A DNA stretch of 64,000 nt from NCBI RefSeq assembly GCF_023051145.1, contig NZ_JALKFS010000005.1, positions 2,125,733-2,189,732 on the forward strand, read 5' to 3'. Below, one piece after another: positions 53,421 through 64,000 of the stretch (positions within the stretch are counted from its first letter, which is position 1; each line of letters begins with the position of its first letter). The notes under the pieces were generated by a model. The model had not been told where the DNA came from, did not search any database, and worked only from the letters and a program-made list of their open reading frames with translations. The stretch is from Williamsia sp. DF01-3 (GTDB lineage Bacteria > Actinomycetota > Actinomycetes > Mycobacteriales > Mycobacteriaceae). The translations under genes were made by a program, and so were the position numbers.

Positions 53421-54974
53421 TCAGCTCTTGGGGAGTTCGTACCGGGGGAAGACGGGCGTCGGCTTCGGAAGCGCCGTTCCGGCGGTCAACCGCTCTCCGA
53501 TGGACTCGAAAGTGCGCGAATCCTGCTTGACGGCAAGGAGATCGAGAAGCGTGCTCGTTGAGTCCGGCATGGCCGGCTGCGCCAGCAGTGTGGTGATCCG
53601 AACGACCTCCGCGCAGACGTACAGCACGGTGCCGGTGCGTTCGAGATCGGTCTTCGCGAGCTTCCACGGCTGTTCGACGGAGATGTACTTGTTGGTGTCG
53701 CCGAGGACCTCCCAGATCACCTCGAGCGCGGTGTGGATGGCTTGCTGATCCATTTCCGTGCGCACGCGAGCCAGCAGGCCGTCGGCCTTGTCCAGCAACG
53801 TGGTGTCGGCGTCGGTGAGGGCGGCGGGTGCCGGCAGGACACCGTCGAAGTACTTGCCGACCATGGACAGTGTTCGCTGCGCGAGATTGCCCAGTTCGTT
53901 GGCGAGGTCCGCATTGACCCGCGCGACGATGGCCTCGTGACTGTAGGACCCGTCCTGTCCGAACGGCACCTCCCGCAGACAGAAGAAGCGGATGGGGTCG
54001 AGACCGAACTCGTTCACCAGGACGTACGGATCGACGACATTGCCGATCGATTTGCTCATCTTCTCGCCGCTGTTGAGCAGGAATCCGTGCGCGTACACAC
54101 GTTTGGGCAGTTCGATGCCGGCGCTCATCAGAAAAGCAGGCCAGTACACACAGTGGAAGCGGATGATGTCCTTGCCGATGATGTGCAGATCGGCGGGCCA
54201 GAACTTTTTCCATCGCTCCGAGTCGGTGTCGGGATAGCCCGCAGCGGTGATGTAGTTGGTCAGCGCGTCGACCCAGACGTACATGACGTGGTCGTCGTGA
54301 CCGGGGACCTGCACGCCCCAGTCGAAGGTGGTGCGCGACACCGACAGATCGCGCAGACCGCCGCGGACAAAGCTCGACACCTCGTTGCGGCGCGTGCCCG
54401 GGCCGATGAACTCCGGGTGCTGCTCGTAGAGGTCCAGCAGTTTGTCCTGATAGGCGGACAGTCGGAAGAAGTACGCCTCTTCTTCGGTCCACTCCACCGG
54501 CGTCTGGGTTTCGGTCGAGACCCTCGTACCGTCTTCGTTCACGGTGGTGTCGGACTCGGAGTAGAAGGCCTCATCCCGGATCGAGTACCAGCCCGAGTAT
54601 TTGTCGAGGTAGATGTCGCCGGCCGCGACCATTCGTTCCCAGATGGCCTGCGACGCGACATGGTGGTCGGCGTCGGTGGTCCGGATGAACCGGTCGAAGC
54701 TGCTACCGAGGGTCTCCTGCAAGGTGCGGAACGCTGCGGAGTTCCGATCGGCGAGGGCCCGGGTCTCGATGCCTTCCTTCTCGGCGGTCTGCTGCATCTT
54801 CTGTCCGTGCTCGTCGGTGCCGGTGACGAACAACACGTCGTAGCCGTCGAGTCGTTTGAACCGGGCGATGGCGTCCGCGGCGATGTACTCGTACGCGTGC
54901 CCGATGTGTGGTGCCCCGTTGGGGTAAGCGATGGCCGTGGTGATGTAAAACGGCGGTTTCGATGCAGAAGCCAT
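53421..54974 (-). CDS. metG: Methionyl-tRNA synthetase
   Basis: A 517-residue class I aminoacyl-tRNA synthetase. The HIGH-type motif is [17 protein letters not shown] and the KMSKS loop is [14 protein letters not shown]. The knuckle region lacks the full set of zinc cysteines, and there is no C-terminal dimerisation domain, as is usual for the short actinobacterial MetG. Essential for translation in the cytosol. It is followed by pabB and preceded on the same strand by nhaA, which is inserted relative to the mycobacterial order. Confidence 0.95.
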   Translation of the reverse strand: MASASKPPFYITTAIAYPNGAPHIGHAYEYIAADAIARFKRLDGYDVLFVTGTDEHGQKMQQTAEKEGIETRALADRNSAAFRTLQETLGSSFDRFIRTTDADHHVASQAIWERMVAAGDIYLDKYSGWYSIRDEAFYSESDTTVNEDGTRVSTETQTPVEWTEEEAYFFRLSAYQDKLLDLYEQHPEFIGPGTRRNEVSSFVRGGLRDLSVSRTTFDWGVQVPGHDDHVMYVWVDALTNYITAAGYPDTDSERWKKFWPADLHIIGKDIIRFHCVYWPAFLMSAGIELPKRVYAHGFLLNSGEKMSKSIGNVVDPYVLVNEFGLDPIRFFCLREVPFGQDGSYSHEAIVARVNADLANELGNLAQRTLSMVGKYFDGVLPAPAALTDADTTLLDKADGLLARVRTEMDQQAIHTALEVIWEVLGDTNKYISVEQPWKLAKTDLERTGTVLYVCAEVVRITTLLAQPAMPDSTSTLLDLLAVKQDSRTFESIGERLTAGTALPKPTPVFPRYELPKS

Positions 54975-55044
54975 GGTGGGTGACAGCTTATCGCCGATGT
55001 GTACAGGCCATCACCGGGCCTGACCGGCTCATCTCACTACTCGG

Positions 55045-56421
55045 TCAGCGGGACTGCGGCGTCTGATAGACGTCCGGGATGCCGTCGTGGTTGTCATCGA
55101 CACTTTCTTCGGCACAGACGGCCCGGTAGTGCCGGTTGCGGATGCGCAGCAGGACTGCCGCGAGTACCGCGGCCAGCAGTGAGCCGGTGAGCACGCCGAT
55201 CTTCACGTGTTCGTCGCGTTCGGAGCCGATGCCGTAGGCAAGGTCGCCGATGAGCAGGGACACGGTGAATCCGATACCGGCCAGCATCGCGATGCCGAGG
55301 ACATCGATCCAGCGAATCGCCGTGTCCAGGCTCGCGCGGGTGAAGGCTGACAGCAGTCGGGTGGTGCCGAAGATCCCCAGCGGCTTACCCAGAACAAGCC
55401 CGGCGATGATGCCCAGTGCGATCGGATCTCGCAGGGCGTCGGTGAACCCGGACAGACCGCCGATGGCAACGCCCGCGGCGAAGAACGCGAACACCGGGAC
55501 CGCGAAGCCGGCGGAGATGGGCCTGATCCGGTGCTCGAAGTGTTCGGCGAGGCCGGGCCCTGCGTCGGGACCTCCGGCTGCCTTGCTGCGGATCACCGGG
55601 ACGGTGAACCCGAGGAGCACGCCGGCCACGGTTGCGTGGATACCCGACTCGTGTACAAACGCCCACGTCAACGCGGCGAGTGGGAGGAGGACCCACCAGG
55701 ACCGGATGCGTCGCTGAACACAGACCGCGAACAAGGCGAGCGGCAGCACCGCGAGCGCGAGCGCTCCCACGTTGACGTCCTCGGTGTAGAACACCGCGAT
55801 GACGGTGATCGCGAGTAGGTCGTCGACGACGGCGAGGGTCAACAGGAATGTGCGTAGCGCGGAAGGCAGATGGGTGGAGATGACGGCCAGCACCGCGACA
55901 GCGAAGGCGATGTCGGTGGCCGTGGGGATGGCCCACCCTTCGACGGCGCCGTCGCCGGCCGACAAGGTGATGGCCACGAAGATCGCTGCGGGCACCACCA
56001 TGCCGCCGATGGCCGCGGCGATCGGGAGCGCGGCACGCGCAGGATTGCGGAGATCGCCGGCGACGAACTCCCGTTTGAGTTCGAGGCCGACGACAAAGAA
56101 GAAGATGGCGAGCAGCCCGTCGGCCGCCCAGGTCGCCAGACTCAGGTCGAGATGCAGCCCCAGCGCGTCCGACCCCACGGTCGTCTCACCCAGCGACGTG
56201 TAGGCATCGGACCACGGCGAGTTCGCCCACACGAGCGCTACCACCGTGGCCACGAGTAGCAAGGCCCCGCCGACGGTCTCTTTTCGGAGAATCGACGAGA
56301 CCCGTGATACCTCCGACCACGATCCTCGAGCGAACATGGGGAGTGCGGGTCCCCGCGAGGGTGGTCCGGCCGAACCTGGCGGTGTCGGTCCGGTGGGCTC
56401 GGGAGCTTGGTTGTCAGACAA
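55045..56421 (-). CDS. nhaA: Na+/H+ antiporter NhaA
   Basis: A 458-residue antiporter with about 12 helices. The ion-binding aspartates are in [13 protein letters not shown] (the Asp163-Asp164 pair of the E. coli protein), with another in [26 protein letters not shown] is a further hallmark. Both ends are extended: a proline-rich N-terminus, and a C-terminus ending in [17 protein letters not shown], which looks like a calcium-binding loop of the D-x-N-x-D-G type. It is upstream of metG on the same strand. Confidence 0.93.
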   Translation of the reverse strand: MSDNQAPEPTGPTPPGSAGPPSRGPALPMFARGSWSEVSRVSSILRKETVGGALLLVATVVALVWANSPWSDAYTSLGETTVGSDALGLHLDLSLATWAADGLLAIFFFVVGLELKREFVAGDLRNPARAALPIAAAIGGMVVPAAIFVAITLSAGDGAVEGWAIPTATDIAFAVAVLAVISTHLPSALRTFLLTLAVVDDLLAITVIAVFYTEDVNVGALALAVLPLALFAVCVQRRIRSWWVLLPLAALTWAFVHESGIHATVAGVLLGFTVPVIRSKAAGGPDAGPGLAEHFEHRIRPISAGFAVPVFAFFAAGVAIGGLSGFTDALRDPIALGIIAGLVLGKPLGIFGTTRLLSAFTRASLDTAIRWIDVLGIAMLAGIGFTVSLLIGDLAYGIGSERDEHVKIGVLTGSLLAAVLAAVLLRIRNRHYRAVCAEESVDDNHDGIPDVYQTPQSR

Positions 56422-56569
56422 CGGGATACCTCAGATCTGTCGGTGATGACATGACACGGCACGCAGATGTCTTACGCGTTGCACGTGGCCGACCAGACTT
56501 CCCGGCACTCCTGAGGGATCACCTTACAAGGTCTGGACGGGCTCTGCTGACAGCACAGTGCGCTTAGCC

Positions 56570-56593
56570 GTCCCCGTCCCCGTCCCTGTCCCC
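56570..56593 (+). repeat. Four tandem copies of a GTCCCC hexamer
   Basis: Four copies of GTCCCC stand in a row, the third ending in T. They lie about 20 bases upstream of the F420-type flavoprotein start in the nhaA-divergent region. A short dyad ACCTT-AC-AAGGT occurs at 56521-56532. Effects on expression are unknown; such tracts slip easily during replication or sequencing. Confidence 0.6.
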
Positions 56594-56615
56594 GCTCGGC
56601 GATCTAGGGTGAATC

Positions 56616-57023
56616 GTGGCCGTCTCCGACCCGAAACAGTTGTTCGTCAGTTCGCCCGTCGCCCGGCTGGGCACGGTGTCCGCCGACAACCAGCCCCATG
56701 TGGTGCCGGTGGTGTTCGCCGTGGCCGGCGATGTGATCTACACCGCGGTCGACGGCAAGCCGAAGTCCGGTAGACCCTTGCGGCGTCTGGCGAACATCGC
56801 CGAATGCCCGGAGGTCAGCCTGGTGGTGGATCACTACGAGGATGACTGGAGCCGACTGTGGTGGGTGCGGGCCGACGGGTGTGCCCGCGTTCACGAAAGC
56901 GGCCCCGAAGTGGATATTGCATTACGGCTGCTGCGCGCCAAATACCCGCAGTATCAGACCGTTTCGCTCGACGGTCCGGTGATCGCCGTCACCGTGCGGC
57001 GTTGGAGTTCGTGGACCGGCTGA
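56616..57023 (+). CDS. PPOX-class F420-type flavin-binding protein (TIGR03668-like)
   Basis: A 135-residue split-barrel protein of the pyridoxamine-phosphate-oxidase-like, F420-dependent class. The N-terminus [20 protein letters not shown] followed by [10 protein letters not shown] and the segment [16 protein letters not shown] are typical of the TIGR03668 group found in F420-making actinobacteria. It would bind F420 or a flavin; the reaction is not known. The GTG start is the only reasonable one. Its 3' end overlaps the opposite hydrolase gene by 35 bases. Confidence 0.82.
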   Translation: MAVSDPKQLFVSSPVARLGTVSADNQPHVVPVVFAVAGDVIYTAVDGKPKSGRPLRRLANIAECPEVSLVVDHYEDDWSRLWWVRADGCARVHESGPEVDIALRLLRAKYPQYQTVSLDGPVIAVTVRRWSSWTG

Positions 57024-57927
57024 AGTTGGCCACCAACTCGGAGATGAACTGAGGCCAGAGCGGTTCGGGCAGATCATGGCCCATCCCGTCGATCAACACG
57101 AGCTTGGAACCCTTGATCGCCCGCGCGATGGCCTTGCCGCCTGACGGGCGCATCAGCCCGTCTGCCTTCCCGTGGATCACCACGGTCGGTGCCGTGATCG
57201 CGGTGGTGTACTTCTTCAGGCTCCCGGTTCCCATCACCGCGCAGGTCTGACGCACCACGCCGGCGGGGTCGTGCGCGCGGTCGTACGCTGCGGTCGACCG
57301 TCGAAGGGCCTCGTCCCAGCTGAGTTCGTACTTCGGGCTGCCGATGGCCCGGATCGCCTTGGCTGCGTTCTCGATGTAGGCCTCGCGGGTGGCACCTTTT
57401 CCGGGTCCGGACAGCAGCGCCCACAATTTGCGCGGATCCGGAGGTGGCAGGAAGGCCTCGTTGGTGCTGGAGAAGAAGATCGCCAGCGAGAGCACCCGCT
57501 CGGGGTGTCGGCCCGCGAGGACCTGGGCGATCATGCCGCCCATCGATCCGCCGACCACGTGCGCCTTCTCGATCTCGAGGGTGTCGAGCAGGCCCACGGC
57601 GTCCTGGGCCATGTCCACGAGGGTGTAGGGGACATCGCTGGGAAGACCGAGTTGGTGGCGGGCCATCCTGGTGAGCATCGAACCGCCGACGCGTACGCCG
57701 TCGAGATGCGTCGAGAGGCCGATGTCCCGGTTGTCGAAGCGGATCACCCGATAACCCCTGGCGGCGATGGACTCACAAAAGGCGGTCTGCCAGAACGTCA
57801 ACTGCGCGCTGAGACCCATGATCAGCAGTACGGCCGGATCGTTCGGATCACCCATGTCCTCGTAAGCGATCGTGATGTCGCCGACCTGCGCCGTGCCTAC
57901 CCGGTTCTCGATCTCACTCATCGTCAC
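56989..57927 (-). CDS. Alpha/beta hydrolase
   Basis: A 312-residue hydrolase of the alpha/beta-fold family. The nucleophile elbow is [12 protein letters not shown], an early segment [16 protein letters not shown] is shared with aclacinomycin-methylesterase and LipG-like proteins, and GHDLP near the C-terminus supplies the His. Asp in VIHGKADGL completes the triad. No signal peptide is visible. It is convergent with the F420-type protein and just downstream of the GNAT gene on the same strand. The substrate is unknown. Confidence 0.85.
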   Translation of the reverse strand: MTMSEIENRVGTAQVGDITIAYEDMGDPNDPAVLLIMGLSAQLTFWQTAFCESIAARGYRVIRFDNRDIGLSTHLDGVRVGGSMLTRMARHQLGLPSDVPYTLVDMAQDAVGLLDTLEIEKAHVVGGSMGGMIAQVLAGRHPERVLSLAIFFSSTNEAFLPPPDPRKLWALLSGPGKGATREAYIENAAKAIRAIGSPKYELSWDEALRRSTAAYDRAHDPAGVVRQTCAVMGTGSLKKYTTAITAPTVVIHGKADGLMRPSGGKAIARAIKGSKLVLIDGMGHDLPEPLWPQFISELVANFSRSTNSNAAR

Positions 57928-57931
57928 GACC

Positions 57932-58447
57932 TTAGTACCCGGCCCCGAGGGCGGAGGATGAAGTCTCGTCGCCGGACCGCAGGGATTTCGCGTAGCAGCG
58001 GCTCAACGGGCTGCCCGCGTAGTGGCCGTAGTTCTCGATGAGGGAGTACCCCAACGACTCGTACAGCGCCATCGCCTCCGGTTGGCGCGTGCCGGTCTCG
58101 AGCCGCACCACGTCGGTCCCACGTGTGTTCGCCCGATGCTCGAGTGCATTCATCAGTGACCGCGCCACGCCTCGCCCACGCTGCCCGGGCTCGACGTACA
58201 GCCGCTTGACCTCGTCGAGTCCAGGGCGCACACCGATCAAGACGACAACACCGACCGCTATTCCGTCGACGACGGCCACGAAGTGGTCGCCGGTCGTTGG
58301 GAGGGGTTCGAGCTCCACGTCACCGGGGTAGCGGACATTCAGCTCGGCAACGGCAGCGGCGACCAAGCGCTGCACATCGGAGTCGTCGGCCGGCCGGGTC
58401 TCGATGTCCGTCCGGGTCTCGCCATCGCGGGCCATGTCCATATCCAT
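57932..58447 (-). CDS. GNAT-family N-acetyltransferase
   Basis: A 171-residue acetyltransferase. The acetyl-CoA pyrophosphate loop is VKRLYVEPGQRGRGVARSLM and motif B follows as ALYESLGYSLIENYGHYAG. It would acetylate an amine or amino acid. Several in-frame ATG codons lie close together at the 5' end (MDMDMARDG), so the exact start is uncertain; none has a good ribosome site. It is divergent from the PhzF-like gene with under 40 bases between the starts. Confidence 0.85.
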   Translation of the reverse strand: MDMDMARDGETRTDIETRPADDSDVQRLVAAAVAELNVRYPGDVELEPLPTTGDHFVAVVDGIAVGVVVLIGVRPGLDEVKRLYVEPGQRGRGVARSLMNALEHRANTRGTDVVRLETGTRQPEAMALYESLGYSLIENYGHYAGSPLSRCYAKSLRSGDETSSSALGAGY

Positions 58448-58483
58448 TGGAAAACGGTAAATCGACCAGGGCACAATTCACAC

Positions 58484-59332
58484 ATGCCCCTGCGCCCCTT
58501 CCAGCAAGTCGACGTCTTCGTGTCCGGATCCCTCTCGGGGAACGCCGTCGCCGTTGTATTCGACGCCGACGGCTTGACCGATGCGTCGATGGCGGCCTTC
58601 GCGAACTGGACGAATCTGGCGGAGACGACGTTCTTCCAGACCCCTGACGACCCGGCGGCGGACTACAAGCTGCGCATCTTCACCACAGCCGAAGAGCTGC
58701 CGTTCGCCGGCCACCCCACCCTCGGCTCAGCTCACGCCTGGTTGCGTGCGGGTGGGGTTCCCAAGGGCGACAACATCGTTCAGGAGTGCGGCGCCGGGCT
58801 GGTCACGATCAGGTCCGAGGGTGACCGCCTGGCGTTCGCGAGTCCTCCGCTGGTCCGGTCGGGGCCTGTCGACGACCCGGATCTGGCCACGATCCACGCG
58901 GCCCTGGGTCTCGCGCCGTCCGATGTGGTCGCCTCGAACTGGGTGGACAACGGGCCACGGTGGATCGGTCTGATGCTCACCTCCGCGCAGCGAGTACTCG
59001 ATGTCCGCCCGGATTTTGATGCACTCGGGTCGCTCAACGTCGGTGTGATGGGTTCGTATCGGGCAGATATGCCCGTGCCTGCCGATCGGCCGGATTTCGA
59101 GGTCCGGGCGTTCATCCCGGGGGTCGCCGCACCCGAGGATCCGGTGACGGGCAGCCTCAATGCCGGCCTCGCGACGTGGCTGCGTGGAGAGCAGCAGGTA
59201 CCGGCGTCGTACGTGGCTTCGCAGGGGACCGTGCTCGGCCGGGCGGGCCGGGTCTACATCGACGATGACGGCACCGACATCTGGGTCGGTGGCAACAGTG
59301 CCACCGTCATCAGCGGCGAGGTGGACCTGTAG
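58484..59332 (+). CDS. PhzF-family isomerase-like protein
   Basis: A 282-residue protein with two diaminopimelate-epimerase-like domains. The conserved glutamate lies in NWTNLAETTFFQ, followed by LRIFTTAEELPFAGHPTLGS, the family signature. FIPGVAAPEDPVTGSLNAG is the matching second-domain motif. PhzF itself isomerises a phenazine precursor, but most family members have no link to phenazines, and no phenazine genes occur here. It ends two bases before tatD and is probably cotranscribed with it. Confidence 0.88.
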   Translation: MPLRPFQQVDVFVSGSLSGNAVAVVFDADGLTDASMAAFANWTNLAETTFFQTPDDPAADYKLRIFTTAEELPFAGHPTLGSAHAWLRAGGVPKGDNIVQECGAGLVTIRSEGDRLAFASPPLVRSGPVDDPDLATIHAALGLAPSDVVASNWVDNGPRWIGLMLTSAQRVLDVRPDFDALGSLNVGVMGSYRADMPVPADRPDFEVRAFIPGVAAPEDPVTGSLNAGLATWLRGEQQVPASYVASQGTVLGRAGRVYIDDDGTDIWVGGNSATVISGEVDL

Positions 59333-59334
59333 CG

Positions 59335-60264
59335 ATGGCCGACCACCAGAGCACCACCCCTGACGTCAACACCCCTGATGGAAACATCACCGACGGCAAC
59401 GACTCCGGGGTCAGCAACAAGGAGTTGAAGAAGCAGCGTCGCCGGACCCCGCCACCGGATCCCGAGCCCCTCGCACCGTTGATCGATTCCCACACCCACC
59501 TGGCTGCCTGCGGCGGCCGCGACGCCGATTCGGTGACCGCCATCCTCGACCACGCCGAATCCGTCGGCGTGCGGGCGGTGGTCACGGTTGCCGACGACAT
59601 GATCGACGCCCGCTGGGCTGTCGCCGCAGCACAATGGGACCAGCGCGCGTACGCCGCGGTGGCCCTGCATCCCACCCACGCCCATGAGCTGGACGACGCT
59701 GCCAAGGCGGAGCTCGAGCAGATGCTCACCGATCCGAGGGTTGTCGCGGTCGGGGAGACAGGTTTGGACTACTACTGGCCGGGTCGATCGGACGACTGCG
59801 CCACGGTGCCGCAACAACACGAGGCGTTCGCCTGGCACATCGACCTGGCGAAGAGGGTCGGCAAGCCGTTGATGATCCACAATCGTGAGGCCGATCGGGA
59901 TCTGCTGGACGTGCTTGCTCGCGAGGGGTCGCCGGACACGGTGATCATGCACTGCTTCTCGGGAGATGAGCAGATCGCGGCTGAGTGCATCGAGCGGGGC
60001 TATCTGCTGAGTTTCGCCGGGACGGTCAGTTTCAAGAACTCCACCACGTTGCAGGCGGCCGCCAAGTTGGTGCCGGACCACCTGCTGCTGATCGAGACGG
60101 ACGCGCCCTTCCTGACCCCGCACCCGTACCGCGGGCAGCCGAACCAGTCGTACGTGCTGCCGTACACCGCGCGAGCGCTGGCGGAGGTGCGAGGACAGGA
60201 CGCCGCGGAGGTCGCCGGGGCAATCACGGCCAATGCCGTGAGGGCCTATCGTCTCGACATCTGA
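59335..60264 (+). CDS. tatD: TatD-family metal-dependent DNase
   Basis: A 309-residue TIM-barrel nuclease/hydrolase. Metal ligands are H-x-H in LIDSHTHLA, Glu in VAVGETGLDYYW, His in LMIHNREAD, His in VIMHCFSGD and Asp in LLIETDAPFLTPHPYRG. The first 40 residues are a hydrophilic, low-complexity extension before the catalytic domain. TatD proteins degrade DNA and aid repair. The position before rpfB, ksgA and ispE matches M. tuberculosis Rv1008-Rv1011. Confidence 0.92.
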   Translation: MADHQSTTPDVNTPDGNITDGNDSGVSNKELKKQRRRTPPPDPEPLAPLIDSHTHLAACGGRDADSVTAILDHAESVGVRAVVTVADDMIDARWAVAAAQWDQRAYAAVALHPTHAHELDDAAKAELEQMLTDPRVVAVGETGLDYYWPGRSDDCATVPQQHEAFAWHIDLAKRVGKPLMIHNREADRDLLDVLAREGSPDTVIMHCFSGDEQIAAECIERGYLLSFAGTVSFKNSTTLQAAAKLVPDHLLLIETDAPFLTPHPYRGQPNQSYVLPYTARALAEVRGQDAAEVAGAITANAVRAYRLDI

Positions 60265-60328
60265 ACAACGGCCTGAACAGGCCCTTTACCTGTCGCTTTG
60301 CACAAAACACACCATCCCGTTATCTTAA

Positions 60329-61456
<1,128 letters not shown>

Positions 61457-61487
61457 CCGCGCAGGCACCCGTTGATCGGGCAGCGCT

Positions 61488-62351
61488 CTGACGAACCCGC
61501 CCGCGCTGCTCGGCCCCGTCGAAATCCGGGAACTCGCAGCCGCTCTCGACATCCGGCCCACCAAGACGCTGGGGCAGAACTTCGTTCACGACGCGAACAC
61601 CGTGCGGCGGATCGTCGCGGCGTCAGGAGTCGGAGGCGATGACGTCGCCCTGGAGGTCGGCCCGGGGCTCGGCTCGCTGACCCTGGGGTTGCTCGGCGCG
61701 GCACGATCGGTGCTCGCCGTCGAGATCGACCCTCGCCTCGCCGGTCGTCTGCCCGACACTGTTGCCGACCGCGCGCCCGATCAGGCAGGTGAACTCACCG
61801 TTGTCACCGCCGACGCACTGCGGGTCACGGCAGCCGATCTACCGCAGGCGCCCACCGCGCTGGTCGCCAACCTCCCGTACAACGTCGCGGTGCCGGTTCT
61901 GCTGCACCTGATGTCGGAGTTCCCGAGCATCACCTCGGCCCTGGTGATGGTGCAACTCGAAGTGGCCCAACGGCTCGCCGCGGGGCCGGGTGGCCGCGTC
62001 TACGGGGTCCCCAGCGTCAAGGCGCGCTTCTTCGGAGAGGTCGGGCAGGCGGGAACCGTGGGGCGCAGCGTGTTCTGGCCCGAACCCAAGGTGGAATCCG
62101 GACTCGTGCGGATCCGCCGGTACGCCCAGGCGCCGTGGCCGATCGACGAAGTGCATCGACGGCGGGTGTTCTCGGTGATCGATGCGGCTTTCGCCCAGCG
62201 GCGCAAGACATTACGTGCCGCCCTCTCGGGACTCGCCGGTTCTGCCGCACAGGCGGAGAGCATGCTGGTCGCCGCCGGGATCGACCCTGGTCTGCGCGGT
62301 GAGCGGCTGGCCATCGAGGACTACGTCGCGCTCGCCGCGCAGCTCGATTAG
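61488..62351 (+). CDS. ksgA: 16S rRNA (adenine1518/1519-N6)-dimethyltransferase
   Basis: A predicted 287-residue enzyme dimethylating two adenines near the 3' end of 16S rRNA. Motifs are [26 protein letters not shown] (SAM site), the catalytic NLPYNVAVP and [25 protein letters not shown]. The conserved LGQNF motif lies upstream of the first GTG (61602), and an in-frame stop lies at 61473-61475. Between them there is no ATG, GTG or TTG. CTG at 61488, read as [17 protein letters not shown], is the best start; either it is a rare CTG start or one base is wrong. Confidence 0.85.
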   Translation: MTNPPALLGPVEIRELAAALDIRPTKTLGQNFVHDANTVRRIVAASGVGGDDVALEVGPGLGSLTLGLLGAARSVLAVEIDPRLAGRLPDTVADRAPDQAGELTVVTADALRVTAADLPQAPTALVANLPYNVAVPVLLHLMSEFPSITSALVMVQLEVAQRLAAGPGGRVYGVPSVKARFFGEVGQAGTVGRSVFWPEPKVESGLVRIRRYAQAPWPIDEVHRRRVFSVIDAAFAQRRKTLRAALSGLAGSAAQAESMLVAAGIDPGLRGERLAIEDYVALAAQLD

Positions 62352-63314
62352 GTGGGCCGCATAGACTTGAACACCGTGTTGTCTGTCGTCCCACGCCCCG
62401 TCACCGTTCGGGTGCCTGCCAAGGTGAATCTGCACCTGGGGGTGGGTTTGCCACGTCGTGACGGCTATCACGAATTGACCACCGTCTTCCAGGCGCTCTC
62501 GCTGTCGGACACCATCTCGGTGGTCCCGGCCGACGCACTGTCGATCACCGTCACCGGCGACAGCGCCGGCGCGGTACCGCTCGATGCGACCAATCTCGCC
62601 TGGCGCGCGGCGGAGCTGATGGCCCGGGTCGCCGGTCGCGAGCCCGCTGTCGCCATCAGCATCACCAAGGGGATTCCCGTCGCCGGGGGGATGGCCGGGG
62701 GAAGCGCGGATGCCGCCGGGACGCTGGTGGCACTGGCACGTTTGTGGCGACTGGACATCGGTCGCGACAAGATGCGCGACCTCGCGGCCGAACTGGGCAG
62801 CGACGTCCCGTTTGCGGTGCGGGGCGGTACCGCGCTCGGCACGGGGCGTGGCGAGAAATTGACCACCGTGCTCTCACGCGGCGAGTACCACTGGGTGCTG
62901 GCCGTGGCCAAGGAAGGACTCAGTACCGCCGCCGTGTACCGCGAACTCGATCAACTCCGAAAGTCGTACTCCTCGGAAGAGGACGCCGGCACCTACACCG
63001 AATCGCCCGACGAACTCTTGCAGGCGCTGGCGTCGGGGGACCCCGCGCGCGTGGCGGCCTTGCTGCACAACGACATGCAACCGGCCGCGCTGTCCATGCG
63101 ACCGGCGCTACGCAGGACACTGCGCGCAGGCGTCGACGCCGGGGCGCTGGCCGGGATCGTGTCCGGCTCCGGACCGACCTGCGCGTTCCTGTGTGCCGAT
63201 GAGACGTCCGCCGTGACCACCGCCGCCGAGTTGTCGGGAGCCGGGGTGTGCCGCGCAGTCCGGACCGCGTCCGGACCGGTGGCCGGCGCACGCCTGATCG
63301 AAGGGGCCGCATGA
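62352..63314 (+). CDS. ispE: 4-diphosphocytidyl-2-C-methyl-D-erythritol kinase
   Basis: A 320-residue GHMP kinase for the fourth step of the methylerythritol phosphate pathway to isoprenoids. The N-terminal [20 protein letters not shown], the ATP loop [15 protein letters not shown] and the C-terminal [12 protein letters not shown] are diagnostic. The GTG follows the ksgA stop directly; another GTG eight codons on is possible. Its stop overlaps the next start as ATGA. The position after ksgA matches Rv1010-Rv1011. Confidence 0.93.
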   Translation: MGRIDLNTVLSVVPRPVTVRVPAKVNLHLGVGLPRRDGYHELTTVFQALSLSDTISVVPADALSITVTGDSAGAVPLDATNLAWRAAELMARVAGREPAVAISITKGIPVAGGMAGGSADAAGTLVALARLWRLDIGRDKMRDLAAELGSDVPFAVRGGTALGTGRGEKLTTVLSRGEYHWVLAVAKEGLSTAAVYRELDQLRKSYSSEEDAGTYTESPDELLQALASGDPARVAALLHNDMQPAALSMRPALRRTLRAGVDAGALAGIVSGSGPTCAFLCADETSAVTTAAELSGAGVCRAVRTASGPVAGARLIEGAA

Positions 63315-64000
63315 CCACCGCAGCACGAAAGACAAACGGCGCGAACCTCATCAGCGTCGAGAACATCAGCAAATCGTTCGGGGTGAAGCCGCTGCTCGAG
63401 AAGGTGAGCCTCGGTGTGCAGGAAGGCGACCGGATCGGGGTCGTCGGCCTCAACGGTGGTGGCAAGACCACGATGCTGGAGATCCTGGCGGGTATCGAAC
63501 CCCCCGACGAAGGCCGTGTCGCCAGGGGCACCGGTCTGCGGATGGCGGTGGTCACCCAGCGCGGACATCTGCCGCCGGAGGAAACCATCGGCCAGGTTGT
63601 GCTCGGACCCCTCGATGTGGCCGAACACGAGTGGGCCGGCGACGCCCGGATCCGTTCGGTGCTGGCCGGAATCGGCATCGGCGCACTAGGTCTGGACACT
63701 CTGGTGACCGACCTCTCGGGTGGACAGCGGCGCCGGGTCGCGCTGGCAGCCGCACTGGTCCAGGACCTCGACCTGTTGATCCTCGACGAGCCCACCAACC
63801 ATCTCGACCTCGAGGGCATTGCCTGGCTCGCAGACCATCTGGTCTCGCGGCGCAGTGCACTCGTGGTGGTCACCCACGACCGGTGGTTCCTCGACCGCGT
63901 CGCCACCCAGACATGGGAGGTGCAGAACGGCAACGTCGAGAGTTACGAAGGTGGTTACAACGACTGGGTGTACGCCCGCGCAGAACGGTCGCGGTTGTCC
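63311..64000 (+). CDS. ABC-F family ATPase, N-terminal part
   Basis: The first 230 residues of an ABC-F protein cut by the right edge. The first ATPase domain is complete: Walker [10 protein letters not shown], signature LSGGQRRR, Walker [16 protein letters not shown] and H-loop [12 protein letters not shown]. The start of the inter-domain linker follows ([17 protein letters not shown]). ABC-F proteins have no membrane domain and act on ribosomes in translation or antibiotic protection. It is coupled to ispE by an ATGA overlap. Confidence 0.88.
   Translation, partial: MTTAARKTNGANLISVENISKSFGVKPLLEKVSLGVQEGDRIGVVGLNGGGKTTMLEILAGIEPPDEGRVARGTGLRMAVVTQRGHLPPEETIGQVVLGPLDVAEHEWAGDARIRSVLAGIGIGALGLDTLVTDLSGGQRRRVALAAALVQDLDLLILDEPTNHLDLEGIAWLADHLVSRRSALVVVTHDRWFLDRVATQTWEVQNGNVESYEGGYNDWVYARAERSRLS

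Noticed and set aside
53401-54492. Upstream extension of the pabB frame by over 360 codons
   Set aside because: The extension lies wholly within metG on the same strand in another frame and has no domain; pabB families are about 390-450 residues.

Overview
The window is high-GC actinobacterial DNA, very probably from the mycolic-acid-bearing Mycobacteriales (Gordonia, Williamsia or a close relative; the genus is an inference). The best evidence is the right-hand third. It carries arcA, pmt, rsmI, pabB, metG, tatD, rpfB, ksgA and ispE in the order and orientation I know from Mycobacterium tuberculosis Rv1001-Rv1011, with extra genes inserted (a GntR regulator, a BCCT transporter, nhaA, an F420-type flavoprotein, a hydrolase, a GNAT and a PhzF protein). 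GTG starts and 4-base ATGA/GTGA overlaps are common. No tRNA, rRNA, CRISPR array, insertion sequence or phage gene was seen. Layout, left to right. 1-6.5 kb: a partial gene; a methyltransferase/hydrolase pair; a CDP-alcohol phosphatidyltransferase; a carotenoid-type desaturase coupled to a YihY membrane protein; a broken phosphoribosyltransferase; and an LLM flavoprotein. 6.5-9.2 kb: a free-standing adenylation-carrier-thioesterase (A-T-TE) synthetase. 9.5-11.9 kb: a broken DJ-1/PfpI gene, and an EamA transporter divergent from a CGNR regulator. 11.9-18.0 kb: a possible small biosynthetic locus with a type III polyketide synthase, an MGT-type glycosyltransferase (broken), an FAD monooxygenase, a secreted lipase and a paired SMR exporter. 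18.1-26.8 kb: a probable uptake and catabolic locus with a NitT/TauT-type ABC transporter, two isopenicillin-N-synthase-like oxygenases, a cytosine-deaminase-like amidohydrolase, a GntR regulator and an MFS permease. 26.8-35.9 kb: a trans-sulfuration PLP enzyme, a TetR-controlled ABC exporter, a GAF-LuxR regulator, a broken acyl-CoA ligase, a DUF5994-like protein and a universal stress protein. 35.9-41.7 kb: a SoxR locus (FMN reductase, DHA2 exporter and soxR around a textbook SoxR box), a VioC/AsnO-like hydroxylase, and a second TetR-exporter pair. 41.7-46.1 kb: a molybdopterin oxidoreductase, an MpaB-like oxygenase and an MFS transporter. 46.1-64 kb: the conserved backbone, ending in a partial ABC-F ATPase. 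Five genes are interrupted by a single missing base (phosphoribosyltransferase, DJ-1/PfpI, glycosyltransferase, acyl-CoA ligase, rpfB). In three of them a run of five C would have to be six, so indel errors in the sequence are a serious alternative to real pseudogenes. ksgA also lacks a usual start codon. The regulatory DNA is unusually readable. There is a SoxR operator inside two face-to-face promoters, two TetR-type palindromes, a repeated TTACATGCA-like site between divergent transporter genes, and a seven-run G-tract array upstream of one oxygenase.
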